A stretch of 64,000 nt of DNA from Flavobacterium piscis (GCF_001686925.1 NZ_LVEN01000027.1:868001-932000), one strand, 5' to 3'. Positions 1 to 9,788 are shown, counted from the first letter of the stretch. Made by a program: numbers and translations. Notes: generated by a model from the letters alone, not told the origin.

Positions 1-865
1 AAAATTTAAAATAATCTAGTTTATTGTTCTCAAAAGCAAGATAAAATTTATACAAACCATTAGCTTGTAGTTCATTAGTGAAAACATTTTTAGAGTTTTC
101 AGTTTTTGCTAATGTAGGTATCGCTATCAAAGAGAGAATAAATAATACAAAATAGATTCCTGTAATTTTCATTTTCTCTTGTAAAGACGGAATAGCATCG
201 ATATAATTTCGTGATCTTTTTACAATGAAATAAGTAAAAATTGCCGTTACCAGAAACAATACAGAAAATATAGGAACTACAGGATATGATTGCATAATAT
301 TCCCAATCACTTCATTCGTATAAATTAAATAATTTACAGCAATAAAATTGTATTTCACACCAAATTCATTCCAGAAAAAATACTCACTTATTCCGTTTTG
401 AAGAATGAGCAAAACATATAGAAAAATGACAAAAGCAAATAGCCAGTATCTGAGTTTGTCTCTTAGTTTTGGTAGAAAAAGCAAAAGAGCAAAAAATGCT
501 GTTTTAATTCCAATAAAGATCAAAATAATTCTGGGTAAAGCACCGCCGTATTCATCAAAAATACTTTTTCCTGAAGCTACGTAAAGAAACAAAGCTGCAA
601 AAGCACTCAAAATGATATAACCTGAAGGTTTGTTGTATTTAGAGTTTGAAATAAAAATAAGATAAAGCCATAAGAAAACGCTTGCCACTATAAAAGTAAA
701 TACATCTGAAATAAGTCCTAAAGCAAAGATTTTCAGATACTCAGTAATACTAAAAGAACTTTGTGTAATCGGGTGAAGTATTAAAACAATTCGGAGTAAA
801 AAGCTAATAATACAATAAAATACAGTGAGATTATAAAATGGAGAAAGCTTCTTGTAAAAAGTCAT
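1..865 (-). CDS. LTA synthase-like sulfatase, N-terminal membrane part (truncated by window edge)
   Basis: The reading frame is open on the minus strand from an ATG at 865 to the window edge (288 codons, no stop). It encodes several hydrophobic segments (about residues 12-30, 45-75, 80-98, 110-140 and one near 195-215). A segment reading about FFWNEFGVKYNFIAVNYL and then YTNEVIGNIMQSYPV is typical of the loop before the sulfatase domain in LtaS/MdoB-type phosphoglycerol transferases. These enzymes have about five TM helices and an extracytoplasmic alkaline-phosphatase-fold domain, and add glycerol-phosphate-type groups to envelope polymers. The catalytic domain lies outside the window, so the assignment rests on the membrane part only. 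It is divergent from the two-component genes that follow. Confidence 0.75.
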   Translation of the reverse strand, partial: MTFYKKLSPFYNLTVFYCIISFLLRIVLILHPITQSSFSITEYLKIFALGLISDVFTFIVASVFLWLYLIFISNSKYNKPSGYIILSAFAALFLYVASGKSIFDEYGGALPRIILIFIGIKTAFFALLLFLPKLRDKLRYWLFAFVIFLYVLLILQNGISEYFFWNEFGVKYNFIAVNYLIYTNEVIGNIMQSYPVVPIFSVLFLVTAIFTYFIVKRSRNYIDAIPSLQEKMKITGIYFVLFILSLIAIPTLAKTENSKNVFTNELQANGLYKFYLAFENNKLDYFKF

Positions 866-1017
866 TGGAATAATTTTTTTGCAAAATTAATTGCGATAGA
901 TGAGTTCTGCATGAAGTTATGCTTTTACCTTGCTTAGTGTAAACTTAAAGTTTTCTTAAGATCATAATGTTTTGGCTATTCTAATGGTTTTAAGCTATTT
1001 CTGAATAGTAAAATCTC

Positions 1018-1025
1018 TATCTTTG
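1018..1025 (+). promoter_or_regulatory. Bacteroidota-type -7 box upstream of the response regulator
   Basis: TATCTTTG fits the TAnnTTTG -7 consensus of Bacteroidota primary-sigma promoters and lies 41 nt before the ATG at 1066. A clear TTTG -33 box at 19-21 nt spacing is not seen. Confidence 0.5.
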
Positions 1026-1065
1026 AATGATAAAATAAGATACAATCGTAATTAAAAAAGGACAA

Positions 1066-1731
1066 ATGCATATTTTAATAGTCGAAGATGAGTTAGGAAT
1101 TGTTCAGTTTTTGCAGCAAGGTTTGCAGGAAGAAGGCTATCAGATTACCACTGCAAATGATGGTTCTAAAGGTTTTGAATTGATTCAGAATCAGAAATTT
1201 GATTTGATTTTACTCGATTGGATGCTTCCTAAAATTAATGGTCTGGATTTGTGTAAGGCAATCAGAATAAAAGACCAAACCACGCCAATCATTTTTTTGA
1301 CAGCAAAAGATACCGTTCAGGAAACAATAGAAGGTTTAAAAGCCGGAGCAAATGATTATATCAAAAAGCCTTTTAGTTTTGAAGAATTGGTAGAAAGAAT
1401 AAAAATTCATTTTAGAAATCGTAAAGGTTCAGAAAGTTTAACTCTCGGAACCATCAAAATTGATTTATCAAAACATATTGTGCTTAAAAACGATGAAGAA
1501 GTAGCTTTGACGCAAAGAGAATTTGAATTATTGACTTATTTAATTCAGAACAAAGGAAAAGTTTGCACCCGAAATCAGATCTTAAAAGACGTTTGGGAGA
1601 TTAATTTTGAATATGATACAGGGGTAATTGATGTTTTTATGAATGCCATTCGAAAAAAACTCAATTTAAAAATTGAAGAAGATTATATAAAAACCATTCG
1701 CGGCATTGGTTACATTGCAAACGACTTATAA
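1066..1731 (+). CDS. OmpR/PhoB-family response regulator
   Basis: The 221 aa protein has a receiver domain (1-115) and a winged-helix DNA-binding domain (about 128-220). The phosphoacceptor is Asp51 in LLDWMLP, with the acidic pocket at E7-D8, the switch Thr in FLTAKD near 78 and the conserved Lys in IKKPFS near 101. The C-terminal domain has the LTQREFELL and TIRGIGY signatures of the OmpR class. The sensor kinase gene begins at the very next base after the stop codon, so the two are almost certainly a cognate, co-translated pair. The signal and targets cannot be inferred. The closest general type is the CusR/ArlR-like group of envelope-sensing regulators. Confidence 0.93.
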   Translation: MHILIVEDELGIVQFLQQGLQEEGYQITTANDGSKGFELIQNQKFDLILLDWMLPKINGLDLCKAIRIKDQTTPIIFLTAKDTVQETIEGLKAGANDYIKKPFSFEELVERIKIHFRNRKGSESLTLGTIKIDLSKHIVLKNDEEVALTQREFELLTYLIQNKGKVCTRNQILKDVWEINFEYDTGVIDVFMNAIRKKLNLKIEEDYIKTIRGIGYIANDL

Positions 1732-3129
1732 ATGATACAGCTTTCTTTTAAAAACAGAATTGCACTCAACTATATTATTACCACAGGTTTATTAATTGTA
1801 GTCGTTTTTTCGGTAATTTATTCTATTGTAAAACATACAGTTTACAATCATATTGATAAAAAAATAAAGGTTGAAATTGAGAATCATCTGGCTGAAATTA
1901 AAATAGTTAATGGTAAGGTAATCCTTATTGATGAAGAAGAATGGAACGAGCGTGAACACAATACAGTAGATGTAAATCCTGTATTTGTTGAATTTCTTGA
2001 TGTAAATAAAAACATTATAGAAAAAGCGCCAAACCTTAAAACAAAAATACTGCCGTTTAATAATGCTGTAAAGGATTATGAATTATTTGATACTAAAATG
2101 GGCGATCATACTATCAGGCAAATTCAGGTTCCACTGCTCATTAAAAACAAAAAAATAGGATATATTATTGTAGCAATGTCTTTGGCAGATTCGAAAATGG
2201 TATTAAACAATTTGTTTGATATTATGATTTTGTCATTTTCAGCTATTTTGTTGTTGCTGTTTTTTATTGCCAGATTCTTTGCCGGCCGAAGTATAAAACC
2301 AATAAATGCCATTATAAATACTTCGAAAATTATAACGAAGGACAATTTGAAAACACGTATTGCGCTGCCTAAAACGAGAGACGAATTATACACACTTTCT
2401 AAAACAATAAACAATTTGCTTAACCGCATTGAAGATGCAATCGAACGCGAAAAACAATTCACTTCGGATGCATCGCACGAATTAAGAACGCCGCTTACAG
2501 TTATTAAAGGAACACTTGAAGTTTTAATTCGTAAACCCCGTGACAATAAAGAATATGAAGAAAAAGTAAATTATTGCATCAAAGAGGTAGATCATTTAAA
2601 TATGTTGGTAGATCAGCTGCTTTTAATGGCTCGTTTCGAGAATCAAAAACAAAATGTAAATACTGAATCTGTATACTTAAATGCTTTAATTCTGGATGTT
2701 TTGACATTGAATTCTGAAAAAATAAAAAACAAAAATATCAACGTTAAATTTGATGCTGAACAAGATTATTATATTCAATCTGATAATTTTTTAGTGATTA
2801 CGATTTTGAGAAATATTATTTCGAATGCAATTAAATACACCAATAATAGTGGAGAAGTTTTAATTTTACTTTCAAAACAAAACGGACAAATAATCTGTAA
2901 AATTTCAGATAGCGGAATCGGAATTGCAAAAGCAGATTTAGATTCTATTTCTAATCCTTTTTTTAGATCAAATTCTACGGATCATCCTGAAATTAAAGGA
3001 ACTGGATTAGGCTTGTCTATTGTAAAAAGAACTACAGAATTACTTGGAATCAAGTTTACAATTGAAAGTGAAATTGAAGTAGGAACTACTGTCATTTTGG
3101 GTTTTAGCGAAAATATGAAAACGTTATAG
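1732..3129 (+). CDS. Sensor histidine kinase
   Basis: The 465 aa membrane kinase has TM1 at about 11-34, a periplasmic sensor region of about 125 residues, TM2 at about 162-183 and a HAMP linker at about 184-236. The HisKA domain has phospho-acceptor His249 in SDASHELRTPL. The HATPase_c domain shows the N box (NIISNAIKYT), G1 (DSGIGI) and G2 (GTGLGLSIV). The start codon directly abuts the response regulator stop, which indicates translational coupling. The periplasmic region is not similar to a domain I recognise, so the stimulus is unknown. The his operon leader starts about 100 bp downstream. Confidence 0.93.
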   Translation: MIQLSFKNRIALNYIITTGLLIVVVFSVIYSIVKHTVYNHIDKKIKVEIENHLAEIKIVNGKVILIDEEEWNEREHNTVDVNPVFVEFLDVNKNIIEKAPNLKTKILPFNNAVKDYELFDTKMGDHTIRQIQVPLLIKNKKIGYIIVAMSLADSKMVLNNLFDIMILSFSAILLLLFFIARFFAGRSIKPINAIINTSKIITKDNLKTRIALPKTRDELYTLSKTINNLLNRIEDAIEREKQFTSDASHELRTPLTVIKGTLEVLIRKPRDNKEYEEKVNYCIKEVDHLNMLVDQLLLMARFENQKQNVNTESVYLNALILDVLTLNSEKIKNKNINVKFDAEQDYYIQSDNFLVITILRNIISNAIKYTNNSGEVLILLSKQNGQIICKISDSGIGIAKADLDSISNPFFRSNSTDHPEIKGTGLGLSIVKRTTELLGIKFTIESEIEVGTTVILGFSENMKTL

Positions 3130-3229
3130 TAAATTGAAAAAATGTAATAAAAAGGGAATGTGAAATATTTTTTAACAATAAACTATCGTTAAGTTAAATA
3201 AAAAATAGCGCTTTTATGAAATTAACTAT

Positions 3230-3237
3230 TATATTTG
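3230..3237 (+). promoter_or_regulatory. -7 box of the his operon promoter
   Basis: TATATTTG matches TAnnTTTG and lies 35 nt before the leader peptide ATG, which places transcription start just ahead of the attenuator. No convincing -33 TTTG was found at standard spacing. Confidence 0.55.
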
Positions 3238-3272
3238 CAACCGAATCAAAGAATTATAAAACAAACCAAACA

Positions 3273-3332
3273 ATGATTTCAAATCAATTACATCATCATC
3301 ATTTTCATTATTGCTCTCAGGCGATGTGTTAA
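3273..3332 (+). CDS. hisL: his operon leader peptide
   Basis: This 19-codon ORF begins MISNQL and contains five His codons in the run HHHHFH. It sits between a promoter-like box and a rho-independent hairpin upstream of hisG. This is the classic layout of ribosome-mediated attenuation: scarce charged tRNA-His stalls the ribosome in the CAT run, and the downstream RNA refolds so that the terminator does not form. The ORF is too short for standard gene callers. The functional reading is inference from architecture, but the His run directly before a terminator and a full his operon leave little room for chance. Confidence 0.88.
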   Translation: MISNQLHHHHFHYCSQAMC

Positions 3333-3360
3333 TGGTATGCATGTAAATCATCATATTTTA

Positions 3361-3392
3361 AAACCCGTTTGAGTACATCAAGCGGGTTTTTT
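3361..3392 (+). terminator. his attenuator terminator hairpin
   Basis: AAACCCG (3361-3367) pairs with CGGGTTT (3383-3389), with an inner TGA/TCA pairing, followed by a T run to 3392. It lies 28 nt after the leader peptide stop and 49 nt before hisG, so it acts inside the operon leader rather than at a gene end. Confidence 0.85.
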
Positions 3393-3440
3393 AATTCCAA
3401 TTCTTTGTACTCAAACTATTAATCAGCAAACAACTAAAAA

Positions 3441-4298
3441 ATGAGTACTTTAAAAATTGCAATTCAAAAATCAGGACGTTTAAACGAAGACAGCATTCAA
3501 ATTCTAAAAGATTGCGGTATTTCGATCAACAACGGAAACGATCAGTTAAAAGCAGAAGCTTCCAATTTTCCTTTAGAAGTTTTATACTTGAGAAATTCAG
3601 ACATTCCTCAGTATTTAATTGACGGAGTAGTAGATTTAGCCATTGTAGGCGATAATTTATTAGTAGAAAAAGGAAAACATATCGAAGTAATTCAGAAACT
3701 TGGATTCTCTAAATGCAAAGTTTCAGTAGCTGTTCCTAAAACTTTCGAATACAATTCTATTCAGGATTTAGCAGGTTTACGAATCGCGACTTCTTATCCA
3801 AATACCGTTAACGAATATTTCAATTCTTTCGGGTTAACAGTTGATATTCACCAAATTTCAGGTTCTGTAGAAATTGCACCCAACATTGGTCTTGCCGATG
3901 CGATTGTAGATATCGTTTCAAGCGGAAGCACTTTATTCAAAAACAATTTAAGAGAAGTTGAAGTGATCTTGAAAAGTGAAGCTGTATTAGCGGTTTCACC
4001 AAAAGTTTCTCCGGAAATTCAGAAACACATCGATACTTTAAAATTCAGAATTCAATCGGTTTTAAGAGCGAGAAATTCAAAATACATTTTGATGAACGTT
4101 CCAAACGATAAAATTGATGAAATCGGAAAAATTTTACCGGTTTTAAGAAGTTTAACCGTTTTGCCATTAGCACAGGAAGGTTGGAGTAGTGTTCACTCCG
4201 TAATCGATAAAGATACTTTTTGGGATGTAATAGACAAATTAAAAGAGGCTGGAGCCGAAGGAATTTTAGTTTGCCCAATTGAGAAAATGGTTCTTTAG
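3441..4298 (+). CDS. hisG: ATP phosphoribosyltransferase, long form
   Basis: HisG joins ATP and PRPP in the first step of histidine synthesis. The 285 aa length is that of the long form, which carries the C-terminal ACT-like regulatory domain (about 210-285, ending GILVCPIEKMVL) and is self-sufficient without HisZ. Recognisable elements are the N-terminal IAIQKSGRLNEDS, the substrate-site stretch VDLAIVGDN and the PRPP-binding region IVDIVSSGSTL. It is the first structural gene after the attenuator. Feedback inhibition by histidine through the C-terminal domain is expected from the family. Confidence 0.96.
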   Translation: MSTLKIAIQKSGRLNEDSIQILKDCGISINNGNDQLKAEASNFPLEVLYLRNSDIPQYLIDGVVDLAIVGDNLLVEKGKHIEVIQKLGFSKCKVSVAVPKTFEYNSIQDLAGLRIATSYPNTVNEYFNSFGLTVDIHQISGSVEIAPNIGLADAIVDIVSSGSTLFKNNLREVEVILKSEAVLAVSPKVSPEIQKHIDTLKFRIQSVLRARNSKYILMNVPNDKIDEIGKILPVLRSLTVLPLAQEGWSSVHSVIDKDTFWDVIDKLKEAGAEGILVCPIEKMVL

Positions 4299-4514
4299 AA
4301 GGAAATTCCAGTTTTTTTAAATTCCAAATTCCAATTGAAATAAAATTCCAATATAAAAATTCCAAATCCCAAACTTCGACAACAGCTTTGCGAACTTAAT
4401 TAACGTTTTTAAAAGTAAGAATACTAAAAAACCTTGCGCTCTTTGCGGTTAAAAAAACACAAAGCATTGGAATTTGTAATTTAAAAAATTGGAATTTATA
4501 AATTAATAACAATT
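4299..4514 (+). repeat. hisG-hisD spacer built of ATTCCAAATTCC words and their complement
   Basis: The 216 bp spacer starts with repeated ATTCCA words (4304-4372) and ends with the complementary TTGGAATTT words (4466-4500), so the transcript could fold back on itself. Between them lies a stretch rich in GCAAAG/CTTTGCGG words. No ORF is credible here. Confidence 0.6.
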
Positions 4515-5798
4515 ATGAATAAGATAGACAATCCAAAACCAGATACCTGGTCAGAAATATTAAAAAGACCAACCAAAACGATCGATGATATCGAAGTTAC
4601 GGTAAAAGAAATTTTTAAAGAAGTAAAGAAAAAAGGTGATGAGGCGGTTGCTAAATACACTTCTATTTTCGACGGAATTACTTTAGACAATTACGAAGTT
4701 ACTCCACAAGAAATTGAAGATGCTATCAATTCAATTTCAGATGAATTGAAGCAGTCAATTCAATTAGCTAAATCAAATATATTAAAGTTTCACACCGCTC
4801 AAAAAACAGATCGAATTTCAGTTGAAACCATTGAAGGGGTAAATTGTTGGCAGGAAAAGAGACCAATTCAAAAAATTGGTTTATACATTCCGGGTGGAAC
4901 GGCGCCTTTGTTTTCTACGGTCTTAATGCTGGCAGTTCCAGCAGAAATTGCGGGTTGCAAAGAAATAGTTTTGTGTTCACCTCCGGATAAAACAGGAAAA
5001 ATAAATCCGGCGATTTTATATACCGCCAATTTGTGCGGTGTAACCAAAATATTAAAAGTAGGCGGAATTCAGGCAATTGCAGGAATGACATTTGGAACAC
5101 AATCCATTCCGAAAGTGTATAAAATTTTCGGACCAGGAAACCAATTTGTAACAGTAGCAAAGCAATTAGCAACACAATTTGGAGTAGCAATCGATATGCC
5201 GGCCGGACCGTCAGAATTATTAATTGTAGCTGATGATACTGCGGTTCCGGCATTCGTAGCGTCAGATTTATTATCTCAGGCAGAACACGGAACCGACAGT
5301 CAGGTAATTTTGGTTTCAACGTCAAACAAGTTGATTGATGCTGTTGAAAAAGAAATTCAAATTCAGATTGAAGCACTTCCGAGAAAAGCAATTGCAAAAA
5401 AAGCGATTGAAAATTCGAAATTGATTTATGTTGAAAATGATCAGATTGCATTGGATTTAATCAATGAATATGGACCGGAACACTTTATAATCTGTTCAGA
5501 ATTTGATGATTTTTATTGCAATGGAATCGTAAATGCTGGTTCGGTTTTTATTGGAAATTACACACCGGAAAGTGCTGGCGATTACGCTTCAGGAACGAAT
5601 CATACGTTACCAACAAACGGATACGCTAAGAATTATAGCGGTGTAAATCTGGATAGTTTTATGAAATCAATGACATTTCAAAAAATATCAGAAAAAGGAA
5701 TCCAAAATATAGGGAGAGCGATCGAAATTATGGCTGAAGCCGAAGGATTGCAGGCTCATAAAAATGCTGTAACGCTGAGATTAAAGAGTATAGAGTAA
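4515..5798 (+). CDS. hisD: Histidinol dehydrogenase
   Basis: HisD oxidises L-histidinol to histidine in two NAD-dependent steps. At 427 aa it is of usual length. Signatures include [18 protein letters not shown], the [12 protein letters not shown] region, the PAGPSELL motif, the zinc-ligand segment [12 protein letters not shown], and YGPEHF with the catalytic Glu-His. The C-terminal part has the [15 protein letters not shown] signature. It is the second his structural gene, following a 216 bp spacer of palindromic word repeats. Confidence 0.97.
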   Translation: MNKIDNPKPDTWSEILKRPTKTIDDIEVTVKEIFKEVKKKGDEAVAKYTSIFDGITLDNYEVTPQEIEDAINSISDELKQSIQLAKSNILKFHTAQKTDRISVETIEGVNCWQEKRPIQKIGLYIPGGTAPLFSTVLMLAVPAEIAGCKEIVLCSPPDKTGKINPAILYTANLCGVTKILKVGGIQAIAGMTFGTQSIPKVYKIFGPGNQFVTVAKQLATQFGVAIDMPAGPSELLIVADDTAVPAFVASDLLSQAEHGTDSQVILVSTSNKLIDAVEKEIQIQIEALPRKAIAKKAIENSKLIYVENDQIALDLINEYGPEHFIICSEFDDFYCNGIVNAGSVFIGNYTPESAGDYASGTNHTLPTNGYAKNYSGVNLDSFMKSMTFQKISEKGIQNIGRAIEIMAEAEGLQAHKNAVTLRLKSIE

Positions 5799-5807
5799 AG
5801 AAAATAG

Positions 5808-5880
5808 AGTCAAGAAGCAAGAAGCAAGAGAAAGGGAGTTAAAAGTATAGATTTAAATCTTGCTTCTTGCCTCTTGATTC
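5808..5880 (+). repeat. hisD-hisC spacer hairpin of AAGAAGC words
   Basis: The left arm repeats CAAGAAG (5808-5830) and the right arm is the complementary CTTGCTTCTTGCCTCTTG series (5858-5880), separated by about 27 nt. The transcript can form a long imperfect stem between two his genes. It lacks the T tract of a terminator. Confidence 0.65.
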
Positions 5881-5904
5881 TTTCTTCTCCTTAAAACAAA
5901 AAAA

Positions 5905-6951
5905 ATGGAATTCAATATAAATACAATAACACGCGAAAACGTAAAAACATTAAAGCCCTATTCATCTGCACGAGATGAGTTTGAAGATTTTGATACTGCC
6001 GAAATGATTTTTTTGGATGCCAATGAAAATCCGTTTCAAAATGGTGTAAATCGCTATCCGGATCCGCAACAGAGTTCGGTAAAAGCGATTTTGGCGAAGA
6101 ATAATAACGTAAAATCAAGTCAGATTTTACTTGGGAACGGAAGTGATGAAGTTTTAGATTTGCTATTTAGAGCTTTTTGTGAACCTAAAGTTGATAATAT
6201 TATTTCATTGCCGCCCACGTACGGAATGTACAGTGTTCTGGCGAACATTAATGCAGTAGAAAATAGAGAAGTTTTGCTTTCAACAGATTTTCAGCCACAA
6301 GTGGAGAAAATTTTAGAAGCCGTAGATGAAAACACGAAAATCATTTTTTTATGTTCTCCAAATAATCCAACAGGAAATTCTTTTAGTGATGAAAGCGTGG
6401 TGAAATTACTTCAAAACTTTAAAGGTTTGGTTGTAATTGACGAAGCTTATATTGACTTTTCGGATAAAGAAAGCTGGTTGACAGAAATGGATGAATATCC
6501 AAATTTAGTAATTACACAAACGCTTTCAAAAGCGTATGGTTTAGCCGGAATTCGTTTGGGAATTTGTTATGCATCTGAAGCTGTAATTTCAGTTTTAAAT
6601 AAAATAAAGCCGCCTTACAACGTAAATGAATTGACACAACAGAGAGCGATTTCTCGTTTGAATGATTCTGATAAAATTAAAAAGGAAATAGCTTCTATTA
6701 TTGAGCAAAGAGAAGAATTACTTAAAGTTTTACTTGATGTAAGTTTTGTTGAAAAAGTGTATCCAACAGAAGCTAATTTTATTTTGGTTAAAGTAGATAA
6801 TGCCAATAAAAGATATGATGAATTAATTGCAAAAGGAATTGTAATTCGTAACAGAACAACGCAGCCTTTATGTGAAAATTGCCTGCGTTTTACGATTGGA
6901 ATTCCAGAAGAAAATGCAGTTCTGATTAAAGAATTGAAGTTATTAAAATAG
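5905..6951 (+). CDS. hisC: Histidinol-phosphate aminotransferase
   Basis: This PLP enzyme of fold type I converts imidazole-acetol phosphate to histidinol phosphate with glutamate. At 348 aa it is of normal length. The PLP Lys is Lys209 in TQTLSKAYGLAGIRLG. Also present are FLDANENPF at the N-terminus, CSPNNPTG, the PLP-ring Asp in VVIDEAYIDF and the arginine in LRFTIG near the C-terminus. It is the third his gene, with word-repeat spacers on both sides. Confidence 0.97.
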   Translation: MEFNINTITRENVKTLKPYSSARDEFEDFDTAEMIFLDANENPFQNGVNRYPDPQQSSVKAILAKNNNVKSSQILLGNGSDEVLDLLFRAFCEPKVDNIISLPPTYGMYSVLANINAVENREVLLSTDFQPQVEKILEAVDENTKIIFLCSPNNPTGNSFSDESVVKLLQNFKGLVVIDEAYIDFSDKESWLTEMDEYPNLVITQTLSKAYGLAGIRLGICYASEAVISVLNKIKPPYNVNELTQQRAISRLNDSDKIKKEIASIIEQREELLKVLLDVSFVEKVYPTEANFILVKVDNANKRYDELIAKGIVIRNRTTQPLCENCLRFTIGIPEENAVLIKELKLLK

Positions 6952-7060
6952 AAGAAAGATTATAGAGCAAAGAAGAAAGAAAAAATTGAAAGAGCTTTTT
7001 TGGATAGAATTAAAAGTCTATTTTCTTTACTCTTTTTTCTTTATTCTCAAAAAATAAATT
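6952..7060 (+). repeat. hisC-hisB spacer with AAAGAAGAAAG words and complement
   Basis: A purine arm of AAAGAAGAAAG words (about 6952-6985) is followed by pyrimidine CTTTACTCTTTTTTCTTT words (about 7022-7045) that can pair with it. It has the same design as the neighbouring his spacers with a different word. No gene is seen. Confidence 0.5.
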
Positions 7061-8197
7061 ATGAAAAAAGTACTTTTTATCGATCGTGATGGAACGATTG
7101 TTTTAGAACCGGAAAATTTACAATTAGACAGTTTGGATAAATTAGAATTTTATCCAAAAGCGTTTCAATATTTGTCTAAAATCGCCAGTGAATTAGATTA
7201 CGAATTAGCAATGGTTACCAATCAGGACGGATTGGGAACGGATAGTTTTCCGGAAGATACGTTTTGGCCTACGCAGAATTTCATTCTAAAAACCTTTGAA
7301 AATGAAGGCGTTTTATTTGATGATATTTTTGTGGACAGGTCTTTTCCTGAAGATAATGCGCCAACACGCAAGCCAAGAACGGGAATGCTGACGAAATATT
7401 TGAATAATCCGGAATATGATTTGGCAAATTCGTTTGTATTAGGAGATCGTTTGACCGATGTAGAATTGGCAAAAAATTTGGGTGCAAAAGCAATTTTCAT
7501 GAATTTGACAGATGGATTTGGGACTAATGAAATTTCGTTAAAACGTGAAGAATTAAACGATACGATTATCCTGCAAACAACAGATTGGAAAAGAATTTAT
7601 GAGTTTTTGAAGTTAGAAGCACGTTCGGCATCAATCACACGTAAAACCAATGAGACCGATATTTTTATTGATCTAAATCTGGACGGAACCGGAAAAAGTA
7701 AAATCGAAACCGGAATAGCATTTTTTGATCATATGTTAGACCAAATTTCACGTCACGGTCAAATGGACTTGGAAATCCTAGTTAAGGGTGATTTAGAAGT
7801 GGATGAACACCACACGATTGAAGATACTGCTATTGCTTTAGGAGAAGTTTTTGCAAAAGCACTCGGAAATAAACTAGGAATCGAGCGTTACGGATTCTGT
7901 CTTCCAATGGATGATTGCTTAGCGCAGGTTGCCATTGATTTTGGCGGAAGAAACTGGTTAGTTTGGGAAACCGAATTCAAACGCGAAATGGTAGGTAAAA
8001 TGCCAACAGAAATGTTTTATCACTTTTTTAAATCCTTCTCAGATGGTGCCAAAGCGAATATCAACATAAAAGCGGAAGGCACAAACGAGCACCACAAAAT
8101 CGAAGCAATTTTTAAAGCTTTCGCAAAAGCAATAAAAGTAGCAGTGAAAAGAGATACAGAAAAAATGATTTTGCCTTCGACGAAGGGAATGTTGTAA
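7061..8197 (+). CDS. hisB: Bifunctional histidinol-phosphatase / imidazoleglycerol-phosphate dehydratase
   Basis: The 378 aa protein is a two-domain fusion. Residues 1-165 are a HAD phosphatase with the nucleophile motif FIDRDGTI and the [12 protein letters not shown] motif. Residues about 188-378 are the Mn-dependent IGP dehydratase with [27 protein letters not shown] and [16 protein letters not shown] metal-binding signatures. The fusion performs pathway steps 6 and 8, as in enterobacteria and many Bacteroidota. It sits between hisC and hisH. Confidence 0.97.
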   Translation: MKKVLFIDRDGTIVLEPENLQLDSLDKLEFYPKAFQYLSKIASELDYELAMVTNQDGLGTDSFPEDTFWPTQNFILKTFENEGVLFDDIFVDRSFPEDNAPTRKPRTGMLTKYLNNPEYDLANSFVLGDRLTDVELAKNLGAKAIFMNLTDGFGTNEISLKREELNDTIILQTTDWKRIYEFLKLEARSASITRKTNETDIFIDLNLDGTGKSKIETGIAFFDHMLDQISRHGQMDLEILVKGDLEVDEHHTIEDTAIALGEVFAKALGNKLGIERYGFCLPMDDCLAQVAIDFGGRNWLVWETEFKREMVGKMPTEMFYHFFKSFSDGAKANINIKAEGTNEHHKIEAIFKAFAKAIKVAVKRDTEKMILPSTKGML

Positions 8198-8265
8198 AAC
8201 GCTATAAGCAATAGGCTATAGGCATTAGGCCTAAAGCTTAGAGCTTAAAGCTTAAAGCTTTTTTA

Positions 8266-8859
8266 ATGAAAATAGTAATTATAAATTACGGCGCAGGAAA
8301 TATTCAGAGCATAATGTTTGCTATTGAAAGGCTTGGTTTTAAAGCCGTTTTGAGTAATAATCCCGAAGAAATTCAACAAGCTGATAAAGTGATTTTTCCC
8401 GGAGTTGGCGAAGCAAGTTCGGCAATGAAAAAACTGAAGGAAAGTGGTTTGGATAGTTTGATTCCGAATTTAAAACAACCGGTTTTAGGAATTTGTCTGG
8501 GAATGCAATTGATGTGTAAATCATCTGAAGAAGGCGATACAAAAGGTTTGGGAATTTTTGATGTTGATGTAATTAAATTCACCTCAAAAGTAAAAGTGCC
8601 ACAAATGGGATGGAATCAGATTTACGATTTAAAATCGGATTTATTTAAAGGTATTTCTGAAAATGAATTCATGTATTTGGTTCATAGTTTTTACGCTCCA
8701 AATTGCTCCGAAGCGATTGCAATAACGAATTATGAACTAGAATACGCATCAGCATTGCAAAAAGATAATTTTTACGGAACGCAATTTCATCCGGAAAAAA
8801 GTGGGGCTGTTGGTGAGAAAATACTAGAGAATTTCCTTAAATTAAATTTCAAAGAATAA
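8266..8859 (+). CDS. hisH: Imidazole glycerol phosphate synthase, glutaminase subunit
   Basis: HisH is a class I glutamine amidotransferase that hydrolyses glutamine and feeds ammonia to HisF. The 197 aa protein has the N-terminal IVIINYGAGNIQS, nucleophile Cys77 in GICLGMQLM, and the catalytic His/Glu in QFHPEKS. The partner hisF is 1.35 kb downstream in the same operon. The 68 bp spacer before it consists of GCTTAAAGCTT-type palindromic words. Confidence 0.96.
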   Translation: MKIVIINYGAGNIQSIMFAIERLGFKAVLSNNPEEIQQADKVIFPGVGEASSAMKKLKESGLDSLIPNLKQPVLGICLGMQLMCKSSEEGDTKGLGIFDVDVIKFTSKVKVPQMGWNQIYDLKSDLFKGISENEFMYLVHSFYAPNCSEAIAITNYELEYASALQKDNFYGTQFHPEKSGAVGEKILENFLKLNFKE

Positions 8860-8958
8860 ATTCCAAATTCCAATAACAATATCAATTTTAGAAAATCAGG
8901 AATAAGCGATTTTTAAAATAATCTCAAATCTGAATTCTAAAATCTAAAATATCAAAAA

Positions 8959-9684
8959 ATGAGAATAATACCAGCCATAGATATCATTGACGGAAAATGT
9001 GTTCGTTTGTCAAAAGGTGATTATGATACGAAGATAATTTACAATGAAAACCCGCTTGAAGTCGCGAAATCCTTCGAGGCGCATGGAATCGAATATTTAC
9101 ATTTAGTAGATCTTGACGGTGCGAAATCAAGTAAAATTGTCAATTATAAAATTCTGGAGCAAATTGCAACTCAAACGAGTTTGCAAATTGATTTTGGCGG
9201 AGGCTTAAAATCCGATGAAGATTTGAAAATTGCTTTCGAAAGTGGTGCAAGTCAGATTACCGGAGGTAGCATTGCGGTAAAAAACAGGGCAATTTTCGAA
9301 AAATGGATTTCAGAATACGGTTCTGAGAAAATTATTCTGGGTGCTGACGCAAAAGATGAAAAAATAGCAGTTTCAGGATGGTTAGAAGATTCAGATGAAG
9401 ATTTAATTCCGTTTATTCAGGAATACCAGATAAAAGGAATTCAGTATGTTATTTGCACTGATATTGCCAAAGACGGAATGCTTGAAGGGCCAAGTTTTGA
9501 TTTGTACGGCAAAATTTTGAAAGAAGCAAATGGAATAAAACTAATTGCCTCAGGAGGAATTTCAACTTTCGATGAATTACCAAAATTAGCACATTTAGGA
9601 TGTGAAGGAACGATTATCGGAAAAGCAATTTACGAAGGCAGAATCAGTTTGAAACAACTGGAGAACTATATAATTAGGAAATAG
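8959..9684 (+). CDS. hisA: Phosphoribosylformimino-AICAR-phosphate isomerase
   Basis: This 241 aa (beta/alpha)8 barrel carries out the ProFAR to PRFAR isomerisation. The first catalytic Asp is Asp8 in [12 protein letters not shown], and phosphate-binding loops are seen in IDFGGGLKS and LIASGGIST. The second acidic residue is in [11 protein letters not shown]. It is homologous to HisF encoded downstream, as expected for the two half-barrel-repeat enzymes. The spacer before it again carries ATTCCAAATTCC and AATCTAAA words. Confidence 0.96.
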   Translation: MRIIPAIDIIDGKCVRLSKGDYDTKIIYNENPLEVAKSFEAHGIEYLHLVDLDGAKSSKIVNYKILEQIATQTSLQIDFGGGLKSDEDLKIAFESGASQITGGSIAVKNRAIFEKWISEYGSEKIILGADAKDEKIAVSGWLEDSDEDLIPFIQEYQIKGIQYVICTDIAKDGMLEGPSFDLYGKILKEANGIKLIASGGISTFDELPKLAHLGCEGTIIGKAIYEGRISLKQLENYIIRK

Positions 9685-9696
9685 TATAAATAAGAT

Positions 9697-9775
9697 AATG
9701 TGCCAATTAGAAAATTAGATAATTTCTAGTATTGAGCAAAAATTATCTAATTATCTATTTCCGCATTGACACATT
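9697..9775 (+). repeat. hisA-NIPSNAP spacer inverted repeat of TTAGATAATT words
   Basis: The left arm (9697-9725: AATGTGCC, then AATTAGAAAATTAG, then ATAATTT) is mirrored by a right arm (9740-9775: AAATTATCTAATTATC, then a CCGCATTGACACATT end). The long imperfect hairpin lies inside the operon without a terminal T run. Confidence 0.6.
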
Positions 9776-9788
9776 AAAAAAAAAGATT

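Noticed and set aside
2124..2546. 140-codon antisense ORF in the sensor kinase
   Set aside because: Shadow frame, no start context and no recognisable protein features.
3403..3440. Possible riboswitch before hisG
   Set aside because: The His-rich leader peptide and terminator explain the region; no aptamer-like conserved structure is visible.
4915..5451. 178-codon antisense ORF in hisD
   Set aside because: Shadow of the histidinol dehydrogenase gene; composition is Leu/Gln-biased and not protein-like.
5808..5880. CRISPR-like array in word-repeat spacers
   Set aside because: No regular repeat-spacer structure and no cas genes; the words are palindromic and of short irregular period.
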